DNA of 64,000 bases from contig NW_002060971.1 of the NCBI RefSeq assembly GCF_000150275.1, forward strand, positions 365,857 to 429,856, given 5' to 3'. How positions within the stretch are numbered: the stretch's first letter is position 1; each line of letters opens with the position of its first letter. Made by a program: the position numbers and the translations under genes. Below are positions 48,619 to 63,690 of this stretch, piece after piece. The DNA comes from Trichoplax adhaerens (taxonomy: Eukaryota > Placozoa > Uniplacotomia > Trichoplacea > Trichoplacidae). Below the pieces are notes generated by a model, which saw only the letters and a program-made list of their open reading frames with translations, ran no database searches and was not told where the DNA came from.

Positions 48619-51300
48619 TAAAAGGAAAGATATTAATTGATGATACGTTTAATTTGGGTACCTTATAATTATATTTATTCAAATTTTTTAAGTTAAAAAA
48701 AAGATATAAAATAAGGTTCAATTTTAAGGATGGATTTGGAACAAGGGAGTTAATCAAATATCAATGTGCGAATTTTGCTAATATTTGATCCTCATTATAA
48801 CTTTAAGTGAAATCTAAGGACGGTTTAATTTTTTCATTGATATGAACGTAAGTACGGTAATAATCCAACTTATTGATAGTAATGTAATATGTATTTTATA
48901 AGTCTTGATATTTGAAAACCTTAAAAATCTATAACGGAAATAGTACGTAATAAATCGTATGCATTTGTTGCTTGAATTAAGAAAATTGTTAACGGCGCCA
49001 TAAACGTTTTGAAACATATGTTCGAAAAGTTAAAATGTCAAAAAATATAAAGAAGCTACTGAAATTAGCTATACCTATCAACTTCATTTATTTTATTACA
49101 ATGTATAGAAGTAATTTGATTGAAAAAAGTGAAAGTAAAAATCATATCTATGAAATCATGTGAATATCTAATTCTAGTCAAATTCCATGTTATATCATAA
49201 ACAGGAGGTATCAAAGTAATGCATTATGCAGTTTGGAAATAGACGATTTGAAATCAAAGTTGAATACTAGTTGCTGATAGTAGGTGATTGATAAAGTGAA
49301 TGCTTACTTCCATGCAAGTACTGTTAAGATTAAACTAGACAGATACACTATAATATTCTTTCCCGAAAGTTGATAAATAAACGTAAGTACAGATCAACGA
49401 GCATGTACATTGGTATCTTAAAATAAGTTAAATTAGCTATCAATTGGATGTCTAATTCAAAATTATTTTTGGCCATATTTTATAATCAATAATAAGCTGC
49501 AGAAATAAATATTTTATTACAAATCCAAAGTCTAATTTTCAAAATAAAAACGATCAATTTACCATAATTAAATGAGCTAAAATGATTTAACCATTACTAT
49601 AATTGTATATCACTGTGGCTATGCATATCAGCTTTAACGCAATAAAACCTTGTTGACCTCTTTAATCGGTAGGTAAGAGTATTTGTTATGACACAACAGA
49701 CGTAGTGTCATGACGATTATCGACTGTCACCATCATAATTTTTATACTTTTTTCAAATTTTTTGATGCTGATCAGATTAAACATAGAGGACATCTATCTA
49801 CTATTAACTGATAGACGTTAAATGGATAACTTTACTTTAATTATCAATTATGATGATTGTAGTTATGGCTAGTGGCTACTTACTACTGGAATGCAAACAC
49901 GTGGATAGTTAATCGAATCGATGTAGAGAATAATTCGCTATGGCTGCTGTCAAGGCAATCTTGTCGTGTTGTAAAATCGATCCTTTTAACTTGTCGAATT
50001 GTCCTTAGACCAATTAAATGAATTAGTAATAATCAATAGCATAGACCAGCATGGGTTAGAGCATTGGCCAAGAGTGGGATATAGACTAATATACTAATGA
50101 CTACTAAGTCTATTATATCTATCTATACAAATGAAAATTGAATAATTTTGCTTGCGTTTTTCTTTTCTATTCTCTGTGATTAATAGGGCGCTAAATACAG
50201 TATATCAATTTCTATCGTAGCTATTCTTTCAATGGAATAATCATATATACCGATACCGTATCTGTTTACGTCTACTTCTGATAATACTCTCTATAAGGAT
50301 AGTTCTTAAATAGATTATAGTAGCATTCTATATTAATTTAATACGTATGTATATAGTCTACAGTATTTATATATAATGCTCTATGTCACAGTTTTTTGTT
50401 GGCTATAGAGGCGCGACATCTATATGACAGCTTTCTACCTGTTTGACCAAGCAGGCTTACAATTCTGAAATACGATAGTTATATTTATAGATGAAAGTCA
50501 TAGCCCCTATCATCGACAAAGGTTACATATGTTGTGTACATAGGAGTTAATAAAGCAATCCTTCCCATCTCTATTTTTAATCTATTGAAGAGCTAAGGTG
50601 GGATACTAATATTAACTCTCCGTTTACCCTGATACATGATAACAATAGGAGCAGTTTGGATGAAAATCTGATGCCAACAGACGTTAGGGGGAGTAAAGTA
50701 AAAAAATTTTCACTTTATCCATTTGATTAGAATGTCATTATCATTAGACATAAGGAAGGAATCATCGTTATTTTAGGGTGTTGAATCAATCCATAATATT
50801 GCGTCTTTCCTTCGATTATCGATTTTTAAAACGAAATGAGAAAATTTTAAACGTTTAACATTTATTAAAATCCATACAGAAATGTCTATTCCCTTATGGC
50901 GTGATTATACAATTGGAAAATCAGTTTCAAATTTATAAGCAATAATGTAGAACGCTATAAGTACAGATAGTTGTTTCAACTTCTATATAGAAGTAAAAAA
51001 TATTCGCATTTTATTGTATTTTAAAACAAAATACACGCATACAGTATTTTTTAAATTTTTATGTAAAATCAAATAATGAATTATGAAGCGTTGAATAAAT
51101 GAGTTTTATATCAGTTGGTTTGAAATCAAATCAGTACTAAAAAGCTGACACATCATCATGATCTATATATAAAATTAATAATGTAAAAATTATAATATAT
51201 GAGTAGGATTTCAAGAAATGAAATAAATTAATCATGTAAATGACACAAAACAGACGTACCCTGACGAAGTGACGATCGTCAGAATAAAGGATAGCTTTCA
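48619..51300. other. Upstream flank of the bZIP gene, no recognised coding
   Basis: A minus-strand frame stays open above the chosen bZIP start to 48757, but its residues (FFNLKNLNKYNYK) look like translated intron or leader. Otherwise stops are dense. The block near 49925-50090 is slightly richer in G and C but gives no family match. The promoter of the bZIP gene must lie here. Confidence 0.4.
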
Positions 51301-51309
51301 AAGTATCTA

Positions 51310-51332
51310 ACAACAACAACAACAACAACAAC
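51310..51332. repeat. (AAC)n microsatellite
   Basis: About eight AAC units are followed by CGACAATAATAAAAATG. It reads as poly-Asn in one plus-strand frame, but no exon context is clear. Confidence 0.85.
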
Positions 51333-51529
51333 GACAATAATAAAAATGATCCGATTAAATTGCCATTATAGACCATCAATTGGTAAATCAATACCGTTGA
51401 CAAATTAATTCTCTGTTTCGATATGATCAATAGATTTATTAGTCATAGATAATCCTGGCTTAGTCATTTGATTATTATATATTGTAGACGAAATGCTAAT
51501 TTAAGCCTAGTCATTTATTATATATTCAG

Positions 51530-52037
51530 ACAGTTACACCAACTACTGCTGCATAGGAAACTAAAACAAATCCAAGAGCCTAATCCAAATAGAGTAGCAG
51601 AAAGAAATCAAATAATAGATATTGCTAATGCAATCTATCCTCTTTCTAAAATTATACAAGAACCAGTAAGTAATTGAAAGAAATGATACAATAATATTTT
51701 CTTGCTTGTTTAACCTAAGAAACATATTGCAGTTTTCTTTTTTCATTTTTGAATGATAAGAAGATTTTCATTTATAAATGAATATGCGGATAAAGAGTTT
51801 TATTATATACAAATGATAAATCTTTTCATTGACTATGATAGATGAATGAAAGACTTTCCTTGAAATTGTTCATGTCAATTCTGTAGTCTTGATTACTGTA
51901 TATACTTTTCCTTTCACCGCACGCTTTGATTTTTTTAGGCAAGAGCCTTGACCTTCTGCTGTCTCCAGCAAGATGTTCGATTAAGAAAACATAAAACGTT
52001 TTATTTACCTGCACGCTATTGTTTTGAATGGAATTAA
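51530..52037 (+). CDS. Possible 3' end of an unknown gene, two putative exons
   Basis: Exon A (51530-51665) lies between tattcag and a good donor (cca|GTAAGT) and reads QLHQLLLHRKLKQIQEPNPN, then IIDIANAIYPLSKIIQEP. Exon B (51939-52037) follows a polypyrimidine acceptor (gattttttag), is in the matching phase 0, and reads ARALTFCCLQQDVRLRKHKT, then FYLPARYCFEWN and TAA. Two phase-compatible open segments with good splice signals in otherwise stop-dense DNA suggest a real terminal part. I do not recognise the protein and found no upstream exon. A chance pair is possible. Confidence 0.35.
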
Positions 52038-55000
52038 TGAAATTATTATTCTGCTAATGTTATCCTAGACTAAGTCATCATCATGCTTGGCTGGTTATCC
52101 ATAGTGATTTAAAGCTTATCTAAGCAATATTGAATTGATTATAAAAATATGACTACAATCAGTCAAGTGAGAGTTTTAAGGCAAAATTTTAGCTTGAGTA
52201 CTAGCTTACATATAGTTTAGGTATTAGAATTGGTATCCATCCAAGTCGATTTTTTACTTCAGTTGATTTACAATAAATGTGGTCGTCTATCCACATTTTC
52301 GGCTAATGCCTACAAAGAAGAGTGAATAAGAAGATAATGAAAGAGGAAGTAGATAGTTTAATCTTTGGATAAACCATATGATTGTCTTTGATGGAAATCA
52401 CAGGTGTTTTAAAGTCGCAGCCATTCAATAGCTTTTTATTCCATCGTCAATAGATAGGATTACTTTGCTTTTGTAGCGTATCATCTTCAAAATGACTTAT
52501 TAAATTAATGCCAGCCAGGTACTTTAGACGACATTTTTTCATCTATTAACATAAGATTGTACCGATTATGTCTCAAACTGTCTTATTATTTTAAATTTTA
52601 ACACTACCTATCGCGTAATACAAAGTAATAAAAACGATTAGTATACTATTGAGATTACCACATGAATTTAAATTTAAATTATTTTAAATTCAAATAAATA
52701 TGCCGTGATGATTGATCTATATCTGAGTAGCACATACTATGCGCTTTATTCTCGGATATACGAAACTATGATATTCTTTTTATGCAATCAAACTACAATA
52801 AAGTACAACTACCTAATCTAATCCTATGCTTAATAATATGATTAGATTTTATTCAATTCAGCGCTTTACTTACTAATTACATGTAATAAGGATTTAATTA
52901 TTATGACTGAAGATTAGATTTAATGATGCTAAGATTGATCTTTGCTCAGTGCAAGTAAAATTCCGGTAAACATCTAATATAACTGTATCAGTATAGTATG
53001 GCTAAATTACTTTCAATTTGTATTTCCAGACATTTCGCTTAAATTTGAATAATTAATATACAGTCTTATTCTATTGAGATTTAAATTTAAAATTCTACAA
53101 TCATTCTACACTCATAACTTAATGAAAGATGTGTTGTTACATGTGTAACATTTGAAATCAGTATTGTAAAGAAAAAAATTTGCCTTATAAATTGAATCGT
53201 CATTTTCTGGGAATAGATGAAGCTATAACTTATTAACTTGGATAGGAAATAGATTGTCTCAAATTGTTTTAAATTGTTCAATTCGTTATAAAGTTCATAT
53301 TTCTGAGAGTTGAAGTTAATGAAATTGATTTCAACATCGCGACATACTTTTGTTATTGATTTTATAACGATCAATGTATCTAATTTTCTACCCTTTTAGA
53401 CTGAAAGGTTTACTATTGCTTTCACGGAATTTAATAAACAGCATTGATATAGTTCGCAAAATCTAATTGTTAAACTAAAATAAACTTAATGAAAGAATAA
53501 ATCTTTAGCATAAAATAGAATTATATACATAATCCTGGATGGATCGATACTGTCCTTGATATAATTAACTTGGACTCATTTTGGCAATAAAATAAGAGTA
53601 CTGCAGTATCCTTATTTATAGAGTAATAACTGTGAAATATGCTAGCCAATGCAAGAGTAATCGATATATTTGATTACATTATCGATGGCGCAAGTCATTT
53701 GTTAGCCATGTCGGAGTGGATCAAAGTAAAATTGAAAGGGAAAATAAAATCTTGAAAGAGTTTCTTTTGTCTATAGTTATCGGTTTATTGCTGTTATGAA
53801 TAATGTCGGGTTTTAAGATGTTCTTACTATTATTCTTATTCTGAATAAAGTGGAAAGTTACTTCTGTTCTGATTGTTAATTTTGCTTATTTTTACTATCA
53901 AAGAAGATAATAGCAAGACGTGCAAAAATATTGATGGCGGTATAATGCTAAATGAACTACCCTGAGCCTAAGACAATGATGTCTAATACATAAATTTAAA
54001 GAAGATATTAGTTTTAGATTGAGCGAATAGTCGTAATTCATTTCTATTATTATCTTAAATAGAACTTCAATGATCCACATTTATTTGTCAGGATCGCTCT
54101 AAGTTGAAATAAACTCTTGAAATTGGCTATTACGAATGTATTTAGAAGAATTATTCCTCTATATTATCGCCTAGTCGGCTACATATGTAATCAATAGTGC
54201 AAGTAACTACCAAATGAATAAATAAATACTTCTGTTCTAGATGGCTTATCGCTTAACGGCACTGTAAACTAATATAAAATTTCTGTAGAATATTTTGATT
54301 TTGCTTTCTAAGTGTTGTAAATAGCAATTTACAAGAGCAAGTTAAGATAGGGCTATTAATTAGTGCAAGAAGGAAAACCACTGAGATATTGTATTATAGC
54401 GTAACTTTAAATTGATATATTATAGTTTATGAAATTAAGGAAAGGTATAATGATAGAGACTTTTTAATTAATCTCTGTTTTTTTGTATATTTATATACTT
54501 TCATACTAGCTTTTATGGTAATAGACGAAGTAGTTAATTTCTTGTTTATCATGCAATAGCTTGTATGAATAAGCTCGTGTATTCATCTTATATTTCGAAA
54601 AGATCAATTTCTTAGTCCGAATAGGTGGGAAAGATGATAAGATAATCGATGTACGAAATATAATCTATTTTTAAATATTGCAAAATAACTTATGTAAATA
54701 GTATTCAAATAGATCAAAACAAAACCGAGGGAAAGACACCTCATTAAATTAATGATTTATTTTCTTTCCATATTTACCCTATCAAAGGATCCGAATTGAT
54801 TGTTAAAAATGGTGAAATCTTCATAGCAATGTTAATAATTCTATCAGTAAGAATATCAATTATCAGAAATAGTGTGAAAAATATTGAAAACAATCCATTC
54901 TTCCTTTGAACCATATGTTGTCCATCTCATCTTTCTTTACATATATTTCGGTAATGTTACATCTAAGTAAAGAGAAATGGGTCCTTGATGATTTAAGAAA

Positions 55001-58000
55001 TATATTAAGAAAGATTAAAAAAACATCTTGGCAACTTGCCATGTATTAAAATAAAAATATTATAAGAAACACTAGTACATTACCATTTATTTGTTTACGT
55101 ATGGACATATGGGATTCATTTCAGATTGGATGTAACTTAATAATCTAGTAAGATGAATTAAATAAAGGTAAATTTATATAAGCAATCCTACTTTCTATAT
55201 TCTGTAATAGTGTAACTATAGTGTATGAGATAATTCTGCTCACAAATTTAATATCAGTATAATTCAAAATTTAATCTATGTTTCTCACTTGAATGATAGA
55301 TTACATAATTATTACATACTATTGAAAGTAATTATACATTTTTGATCAATTCTACATCTATTAAATAATTATAAATTACTGGTTGACTAGAACTGGTATC
55401 AAGTATGGAAATTTAAAAGGCAATCAGAGATAGAAAAGAGCGAATCTTTTATTCACGGTTTGAATAACCTTAGATTCTGATATATAAATGTTACTAGATA
55501 TTTTAATTAGATATTAGTACGAATTTGACCTGCTGCTTTTTTAAAACAACTCTGCTTTCTTTTGTAATTTCTGCAGCATAGAGTTTGAATATATTAGCTG
55601 AAATGTAGAAAATGAACTCCAATTTTCCTATCAATATTATATATGATACTACGAAGGAAGAAGTATAGTTTCAGGTATAAAATAATTAATTTGCCGATTA
55701 GGAATGATTTTTCTACTGATTTAGCACTTTCTAGAGCTTCAAGATAGCCCACCTACTAGGCAGTTTATTGACATCATTTGTTATCTATAACGACTTGATT
55801 ATATATACGTCCAGTATATATATTATCAGTGTCGAACAGAATCAATGATAAGTAGTATACTTCTCTCGATTGCATAATTAAATTCATTACTGGTTATGAA
55901 TATTAATACCATGTTAATTTTCCGAGAATGAACGTAAGCATATTTAGATTGGCGAAATGATACAGAAAAGTAAAAATATTTCAATTACAAGACTTCGAAT
56001 GAATTACTATGGACCTTTTGTAGGGGTCATTTGCTAAAGTCTATAAAGAATTCCAAGAACAATTGTGTAAAAAAGAAGGGTTTGATAACGTTTAACTATA
56101 ATTATAAATGATTATGTGCAAGTAGAACAGCAAAATCTTCATTATGGTTTATTAGTTAGTAAAATAGTACAATTCTTTGATACATGGGCATAGAAAATAT
56201 TATTACCAGTAATTTAAGCAAATAAAGTAATACAAGCATAATGTGAGACATTGGGTTTCTTGCAACTTATTAGTTTTACTTTTGACGGCTGGTGAAGTTT
56301 ATTCTATCGCTTGAATGAAAGACATCCCTGGCGTAGTATAATGATTGTTGGAGATAATGTTGTTATTTATAAAGAGAATTTAGACATTGATGGATGCATA
56401 TATTCACTTCTTTCGCGCCATTTCGATTTATTGAAGCTTTATAGCTCGTATTAGAATATGAGAATGAAGGATTTCTATTGAATTACTATTTACATTTAAG
56501 CTATAAATTTAGTAAAGCCTTATGAGTTTAATCGTCTACTTGAATAGAATTTTCCTCGTAAGTAAATCGTTTGCAATATAAATTATAACGTCAGAATTAA
56601 TATGTTCGAATAGAATCAAAAAGATGCATTTTATACGAGAAACAGATACATTCTTGTATTAAGCATAAAGTACGGATTGAATACAATTAAACCAATTAGC
56701 GATTCGAACGAAGTTTATTTGGCCTGTCAAATAAAAATGTTTTCTCATTATCCAAATCTTTGTTTAAGGGTGGGAATCTTAAATATGTTAGATATCAGAG
56801 TAGAGTATTCCTTTATTCTTATCATAATTCTTTGCGTTTTTTGCTTTGACAAGATCTTTGCTTCGTATTAAAGTTAGATAAAGCCAAATGAGTAATAAGA
56901 TAGTTGAAAAGTAACTGCAGAATAGTTCATTATTGAACGATAGGATTTCTTAAGATCATCTTCATATTATACATACTGAAGAACATAAAGAGCCAAGTTT
57001 ACATTTGTAAACTACCGCATGATATTATAAAATGCTATGAAGTGTATTTATCCCATAGCATAAGAGTAACCTATTACATGCAGGTAGATATTACTGTTTG
57101 ATACTGGTTACATTCGGTCAAATTGTAGAAAGAATCGTTCATAAGCCCGAATTGAAAAGTAGAAAGCTAAAAAATAAAGCCTTTCTACTCTCAGCAACAC
57201 TTTCTTATTTTGATTTAGTTTAATTGGTATCTAATGATAGGGAAAGTGAATTAATCAGCAAGAAATTGGAATAAAGAAAATAGCTGTTTTCTTTCAATCT
57301 ACATCGACATAAGGTACCTCTATTAGAAAATAAACAATTTACGCCTGGATAATAATATAAATCTCTCTTTTTCATATCAATGAAATGATAGTCAAAATCA
57401 ACAACAGATGTTGCTTTTCACAGAGAATTTTATCGGCAGAAAGTGCAATGAAATGGGGTAGTATCTGTTATTTAATAATTCTATTACTAGTTGAATGAGA
57501 TATGGACAAATCTTACACGTATAATAACTATCATTTAGAATCTGCAGTAAATTGTGTAATATCCTTAAATGGATTCTTTGAAGCATCCAAGAAAGAAATT
57601 GTACTGTGTTATCTTTACTTTATTCTATATATCTAATCATTTTGTTTCTCTGATTACCATAAATGCTATCAAATTTTGCCTACTTTGTACTCAAATGGTG
57701 CTAAAGCAACATCGCTACTTTTTATTTTCAGATGAAGTACTACAACTATTGATTACCAATTAATTTTTAGAATTACTAAGAAAGCAATTATTTTTGTTTT
57801 ATTTGAACCTAAAAGTTGCTATTTCAGTCTATAAAATATTAGTTGATTGAAATATATGACATGCATCTCAAATTAGCAATTTGATAAGGTAGTACTTGTT
57901 CGTCGTAAAATTCTATATTAAATTTAGTCTTTTTAGGTTACTTACAGACTTCCACTAGATATTCTTAGTCTAATCTGTTTATCGATCATGTAACAAAGTT

Positions 58001-61000
58001 TACCAGTTGAAAATTCAGCGGAAATGATCGTATTGAGTTAATAGCAAACTAACACCTTTATTCTATTTTACTCATATTCTTGATATATAAAATCAATGAT
58101 AAATGATAGTGAATTCCAAAGTAAGCCAATAAAGATTAGAAATAGCTTAACTTTATTATGTTTTAAGCCTATATTAATTTAGATTATAACTTCTGCTTTT
58201 TTACATAATTAGAATATTACTACCTTGAATACTAATCATTTATCACCTAATATCTATAAATTAATTTTTATTGATCTATTTTGAGGAAAAGCCTGCAATG
58301 ATAACATCACTCTTAGTTTTAAACTGCTATAATTCATATTGTAACTCTGTGTAACATTGAAAGTGAATATTTGCACGTTAGGTATTTCTGTCTGGTGCTC
58401 ACATGGAAGGATGCTATTAGCAGAAGGAATAGAAATTTACTAAATTAAAATTTCCTCTAAGATCTGATGAGCGACTGTTATGAGTTCGCTTAGAGAATTG
58501 CTAATAATAATCAAATATAAGCACGATCTCAGTAGCAAGTTTTAAGCATATAGAATTAAAGACTTAAACAATACATTACTTCGCATCGCCAATATAGGGA
58601 TTAAGATTTCCTGCCTTGTAATCATATACATTAAATAAATGTATACGGCTTACTATTCGGCATTATCCTAATGATAACTATAGCTAGTTTTCTTAATCAA
58701 AGCCTTGCTACTTAGAATTGTTCTCTTTAAGTACGGTGCTTTAGCTTCACGCTACTACAAGTTCTGTTGACAATAATACGGCTGAAGTGAGGATTATCAG
58801 TAATAATAAATTAATACTTTCCTAGATCACCTTGGATATCAATTAGGCGATTAGTTGTACCTCTCTGGAAATTAATCAATTAATTGATCAAGCAAATGAC
58901 GAAAATAAAACTTTAAGACCTTACTCTAGAAAAGAGGCCGTAAGAAATTAGTGATAAAGGCTAATTTGACATATAAGTACGATTACGAATTAGTTATAAT
59001 ATAAGACCAAAATTAGTATATCATGAAATTTACGAAAGAAAATAGAGGTGTATCAGCTATAGTACTGTTTTAGTTAGCTCATTCGACAAAGTTAACTTTG
59101 TACAATTATTGATTAATAAAATTACGGAGAACATTCGTGGCAGTTTATGAGTTATGGGGGAATGAAATAGTCCGATAATGATTGAGTCGAATTGGGGCAC
59201 AAGCTGATTACTGACAGCATTAGTCTTAATAAAACTAAGGTAAGGACACTACCCGAATTTCTTTCGTTTGATAAAGATATTATTAACCATCGATTATCAA
59301 GAAATTGGTTAATGTTGCATCTTGTATGTTAGGCTATGGCCAGAATCAATTTGGCAAGCAGATAGCTAATTCTCTGATATATAAGATTTTACCGATTTAG
59401 TAGTGATATTGAATTGACCAGATTTACGAGAAATTGATTAACATTTGATGTAAGACAAAGGCATATTCGCAAATGCAGGTGACAGATATCCTTTTCTTGA
59501 TATGATGAATATATTATAATACGTCTTATGCGAATGCTAAATATTATTCTGCTTCATTTTGCGTCATATAAAGTAATGGATAGCATATCAGTGGTTACGA
59601 CAGCAAAAATGTTTATTTAACTGTAAGAAGATATTACGTACTAGTATGGCTACGATAAACAAATTAAGTTTGCTGCCCTTCATTGAAAGTTATGCCCTCT
59701 TCTTTTCGTATGTGCTAGCTTTAGTCTTTAGTCAAGATTTGTGACGTTTAATCTAGGTATACTTACGAAATCTATCTCATGATTGGCTATTTATAGATGT
59801 TTTTAAATTTTAGGTGACTTTATTGTACGAGATATTCACAGCGAGCAAGAGAACCCACAAATTTAAATTAGCCAGTGTAAAATAGATTATTTTTCCATTC
59901 GAATTTCTTAACAGTGATATATCGATAATCTTTTTCTATAGAAACTACTTTATTTTTCATTTTACTCATAAGTTAAGTAATATGGTATATATATACCAGT
60001 AAGGAAGTGTTAGGGGCATCAGTGAAGAGATGATTTTTTGTCTAAATTAAGTTACGAAACGGAAACAGTTCTGTTTTAATTATCGTTAGATGCAGTATCG
60101 GTACCCTAATTGTTAACTATCCGTCCTGATTTAATTTGATTTGTATTTGCATTCGATCCTAGATTTATTAGAGGATGTTAGTTAAAAGTAACCTCAATAA
60201 AATGAACGATTTCTTCCTACTCTAATTGAAGCTAAAAAAGTGGTCGTTAAAATATACCTGTAGCTGAACATTAAGCAAGCTCTTGTTAGAATTATTCATT
60301 CATCTATGAAACTTCATTTTAAGTTAATATTTATAATTAGCTAAAGACCCTCAAGGGAATGCTAATTGAATTATACGGAGTTATAATCTATGGGTATCAT
60401 TCTTAGCGATGGTGAATGATTAACAGCTGTAGTAGCTGAGAATATCTATCTATGCTTTAAATTGTAATAATTAAATTGAACTATAATTTTGTTTATTCTA
60501 TATACTGAATTGCTGCCTTAAATCCTTTTTAAAGGTTTCCTTGCTTGTATTGACAAATATCAACAATTGCAATAGTTATTGTCAACTTTATTCAATAGAC
60601 TACTGCTATACTGTTACTTTTACAATTGTTACTGCTGCTACTATATTGCGTCCAAGGCTATACTTAAGATCAAGTGTTATCCGTGTTGTTAACGAACAAT
60701 AAACACAGCGAGAGAATGCTACTTTGTTGCGACATTTTGGATCATAAAAGATGTCCTCTATTTATTTACAAACGACGTCGACTTGGACACGCTTTTATTA
60801 ACAATAATTGTTCCCAATTGTTACGATTAAAACAACTTTGACGTAGATTGCTGGCATATGTGCTATGTACTGTGTAGAAGATTAACATCGAGATGGCTAC
60901 TGTAATTATTTTGTGGCTAACGTATGGACAGTATGCGATGTTGATGATGCTAAATGTATATGTTACGGCCATTCCTAAGAATGATTTTGTCCTTAACATA

Positions 61001-61005
61001 TATAT
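52038..61005. other. About 9 kb of AT-rich DNA with no recognised gene
   Basis: Short open patches occur on both strands (for example 53639-53755 plus, 56280-56455 plus, 53374-53087 minus) but none has a family motif or a phase-matched partner exon. A weak, diverged duplication may exist around 59280-59510 (GAAATTG(G/A)TTAA blocks). It may be a large intron or an intergenic desert. Confidence 0.45.
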
Positions 61006-61165
61006 ACAGTATATTAGCGTACAGAAAAATAAAAGCTATCTTGGTTTTCTTATCGATGAACTCAAATGTATGGATAGTATACGATGTGATGATGCGTAAT
61101 ATATTTATATATTAGCATACAGAAATATAAAAGCTATCTTGGTTTTCTTATCGATAAATTCAAAT
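61006..61165. repeat. Direct repeat, two copies, period 98 bp
   Basis: ATATTAGC(G/A)TACAGAAA(A)ATA followed by AAAAGCTATCTTGGTTTTCT and TATCGAT(G/A)AA occurs from about 61011 and again from about 61109. The two copies differ at only a few positions over about 57 bases. The plus-strand ORF at 60893-61099 runs through the first copy and is probably not a gene. Confidence 0.85.
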
Positions 61166-63617
61166 TTAATTTATAGTAATGGAAGACATTATCAACTAAA
61201 CGCCATTAATAACAGTTTGAACTACTAATATTGAAAAATTGTGATAGTTTCTTTCACTTTGATTAATAAGTAGACCAAGTCTTTAACTATGGCGATGCTC
61301 CAATTTATAGAAAGTCATCGTAGCACCAGATATATTTCATAAAGAGAGGTTATTTTAAGGCTATTACAGCAACGATAAATACTTTTTGGCAGGCCTTAAT
61401 CCAGCAATTATAAAATGATTACTAGCTTTTAGGAGTATGTATAAATAAACTCAATTTAGTATTCAGCCTAAATTATTAATGTCAAATAAATTCATCATCT
61501 TTTACTAGTAAAGTTAGTAACTGATCGCTAAACGTCCTCATGAATGAGGGTTCATAAATTTAGCCCTGTAGTTGAGAATTCGGTTCCGTGCGTGAGTTTC
61601 AAATAAATGCAACTTGGCTGCTTTAGTTTAATAATTAATGTCAGTCGACTTTACTAGATTACTAGATGTTAATAATACTAATAGTTAACTCTGATCGCAG
61701 AGACTCTTGACCGCGAATTTTAAATAATATACTAAGAAATACTAATAGATCAATTTGATTCTTAACCTGATTTAATTGAGTAGCGACCTGATGCTACCGA
61801 TTGATTAATGATCGTTATGCGGTTATGAAATCAGTTTTATTGGTTGTCAATTTAAGGCATCAAAAGTAGCCAAATGCTATTGATGTAATAGGATAAGTGA
61901 GGCAGTTATTTACTAAAGTGGCCGCTGAAAAATCGATTATCATATCGTTTCTTTTAATGATCAGATTTTTTATGCCGTATAGTTTGGAAGTCGTAATAAT
62001 GAACGTAAGAGTAGTTATAATTCGATCCTGGAATATCCAATTTAGTTCATTAGATGATACTCTGAGATAACGTAAATAACTGTGTTTATCGATGTAGCAG
62101 AATAAAGGAACAAATTGTAGGTCAAAGTTTGCGTATTAGTTAGAATACTTTTATTGGTACAATATTACGCTAGATGCTGATGATATTAAGTAAAATCCGT
62201 TAAATGAAATTACAGAGGTAAAAAGTAAAGAGGACGAGATATGGATCCTTTCAACAGGCTTAATTGCCCTAATATAACGTTAATTCCAGTATGTATTCAT
62301 TGCGTTTAATTGAGATGAAATAGTGAGTTAGCTTCCTTCTATCTATAGTGGTATAATAATTAATTAGCCGTAAAGGACTGATTGGACTGATCGTAATTAA
62401 TAGAGTAGCAGCTTTTATACCGGTGATTTTAAATAATGATCGAATATTGAGTAATTTATTTGAGTTATAACTTGTAATGCTCTAACCTTTCATTTTAGTT
62501 AATGCAAATATTCATTTTTAAAATCGATTTAAAAATGAGTGAAATATTTAAAATAAATGCTGGATCTTAATAACGCGGACATATATGATTACGTGAACTT
62601 GTAGAGAAAGGAAAATTGGAGATATGTGATGTTTGAAAGTAGTAAAGTACGACTGCGCTTGCTGTGAATATGGAAAACTATGAACATACGAAATATAAAT
62701 TTCTAGACGGATGTGAAAAAGTAAATTATTATTTATAATAGTTGTAGGCATCAAATATCGATATAAGATTTTAATTATAGGAGATATTAATGGCTAAACT
62801 TCATCAGCTAGTCTTAGATATATTTGTCTTAATCTGATGGCTATATTGAGGCAAAAAATAATCCATCAGAAAGTGGAATAATTAATATTTATAGCTTTAT
62901 TGTGTAGAGCCATCTACTCTTGGAATATTATTGTAAGAATACTCCTTAGTATTAACGTCAGGTATCTAAAATGATGCTCAGTAGCTAAGAATTTAATAAA
63001 AATTGTTTTTAACTTTAGTTACATAAAATTAGTACTATGCAATGTTGAACATTTCAAATTTATAGATAATTATTTTAATAGATGTTGTACTTAAAATTTT
63101 AGCTTCTATTAAGCTAGTAAAGTATTTCATGCAGACAAGCATAGATTACTTCTGGGCTTTATAAACAAATCAAATCTATTTTCTTTGCATCTAAGCGACT
63201 TTAATGCAAGTGTGAATATATCACGCTATTTCGGACAATAAAAGCTATAGCTGATCGAAAAATATTCGCCATCGAGCGCATTTTTTTATCATCATGGTAC
63301 GTTAATAGAAACGAATCATTTTGGAAATCGTTTCAAAGCGAATATTAAAATTGATTTATCACTCTATACTTTTGCTTTATCTGATAATCTCTAGATAGCG
63401 TGAATTAAAATTTACCAGTCATCGATAATTAAATGGATAGCTGCTGAACTAGCAACTTTTAATCATTAAAATATGTAGTACAAATGAGCTTATTTTTCGA
63501 CGAAAAATTACAATTATCGCGGTTAGTCTATAAAATAGCACAATGATCAACATCATTGGTCAATACTAACTACTTTTAATTACAGATTGGCCGACGGAAT
63601 GAAGATGAAATCTGAAT
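61166..63617. other. AT-rich DNA with no recognised feature
   Basis: Stop codons are frequent in all frames, and I see no splice-bounded coding segment, RNA gene or clear repeat. Confidence 0.45.

Positions 63618-63671
<54 letters not shown>
63618..63671. repeat. (AAT)n microsatellite, about 18 units
   Basis: An almost perfect run of TAA/AAT units is followed by further scattered ATAAT words to about 63690. It causes a poly-Leu stretch in a minus-strand ORF, which is not a gene. Confidence 0.95.
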
Positions 63672-63674
<3 letters not shown>

Positions 63675-63690
63675 CATAATAATAATGTGA

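Noticed and set aside
53639-53755. 38-codon plus-strand ORF starting MLANARVIDIF
   Set aside because: Nice-looking start, but too short, with only a weak donor and no following exon found.
56280-56455. Roughly 50-codon open patch on the plus strand
   Set aside because: No splice partner and no family resemblance; compatible with chance.
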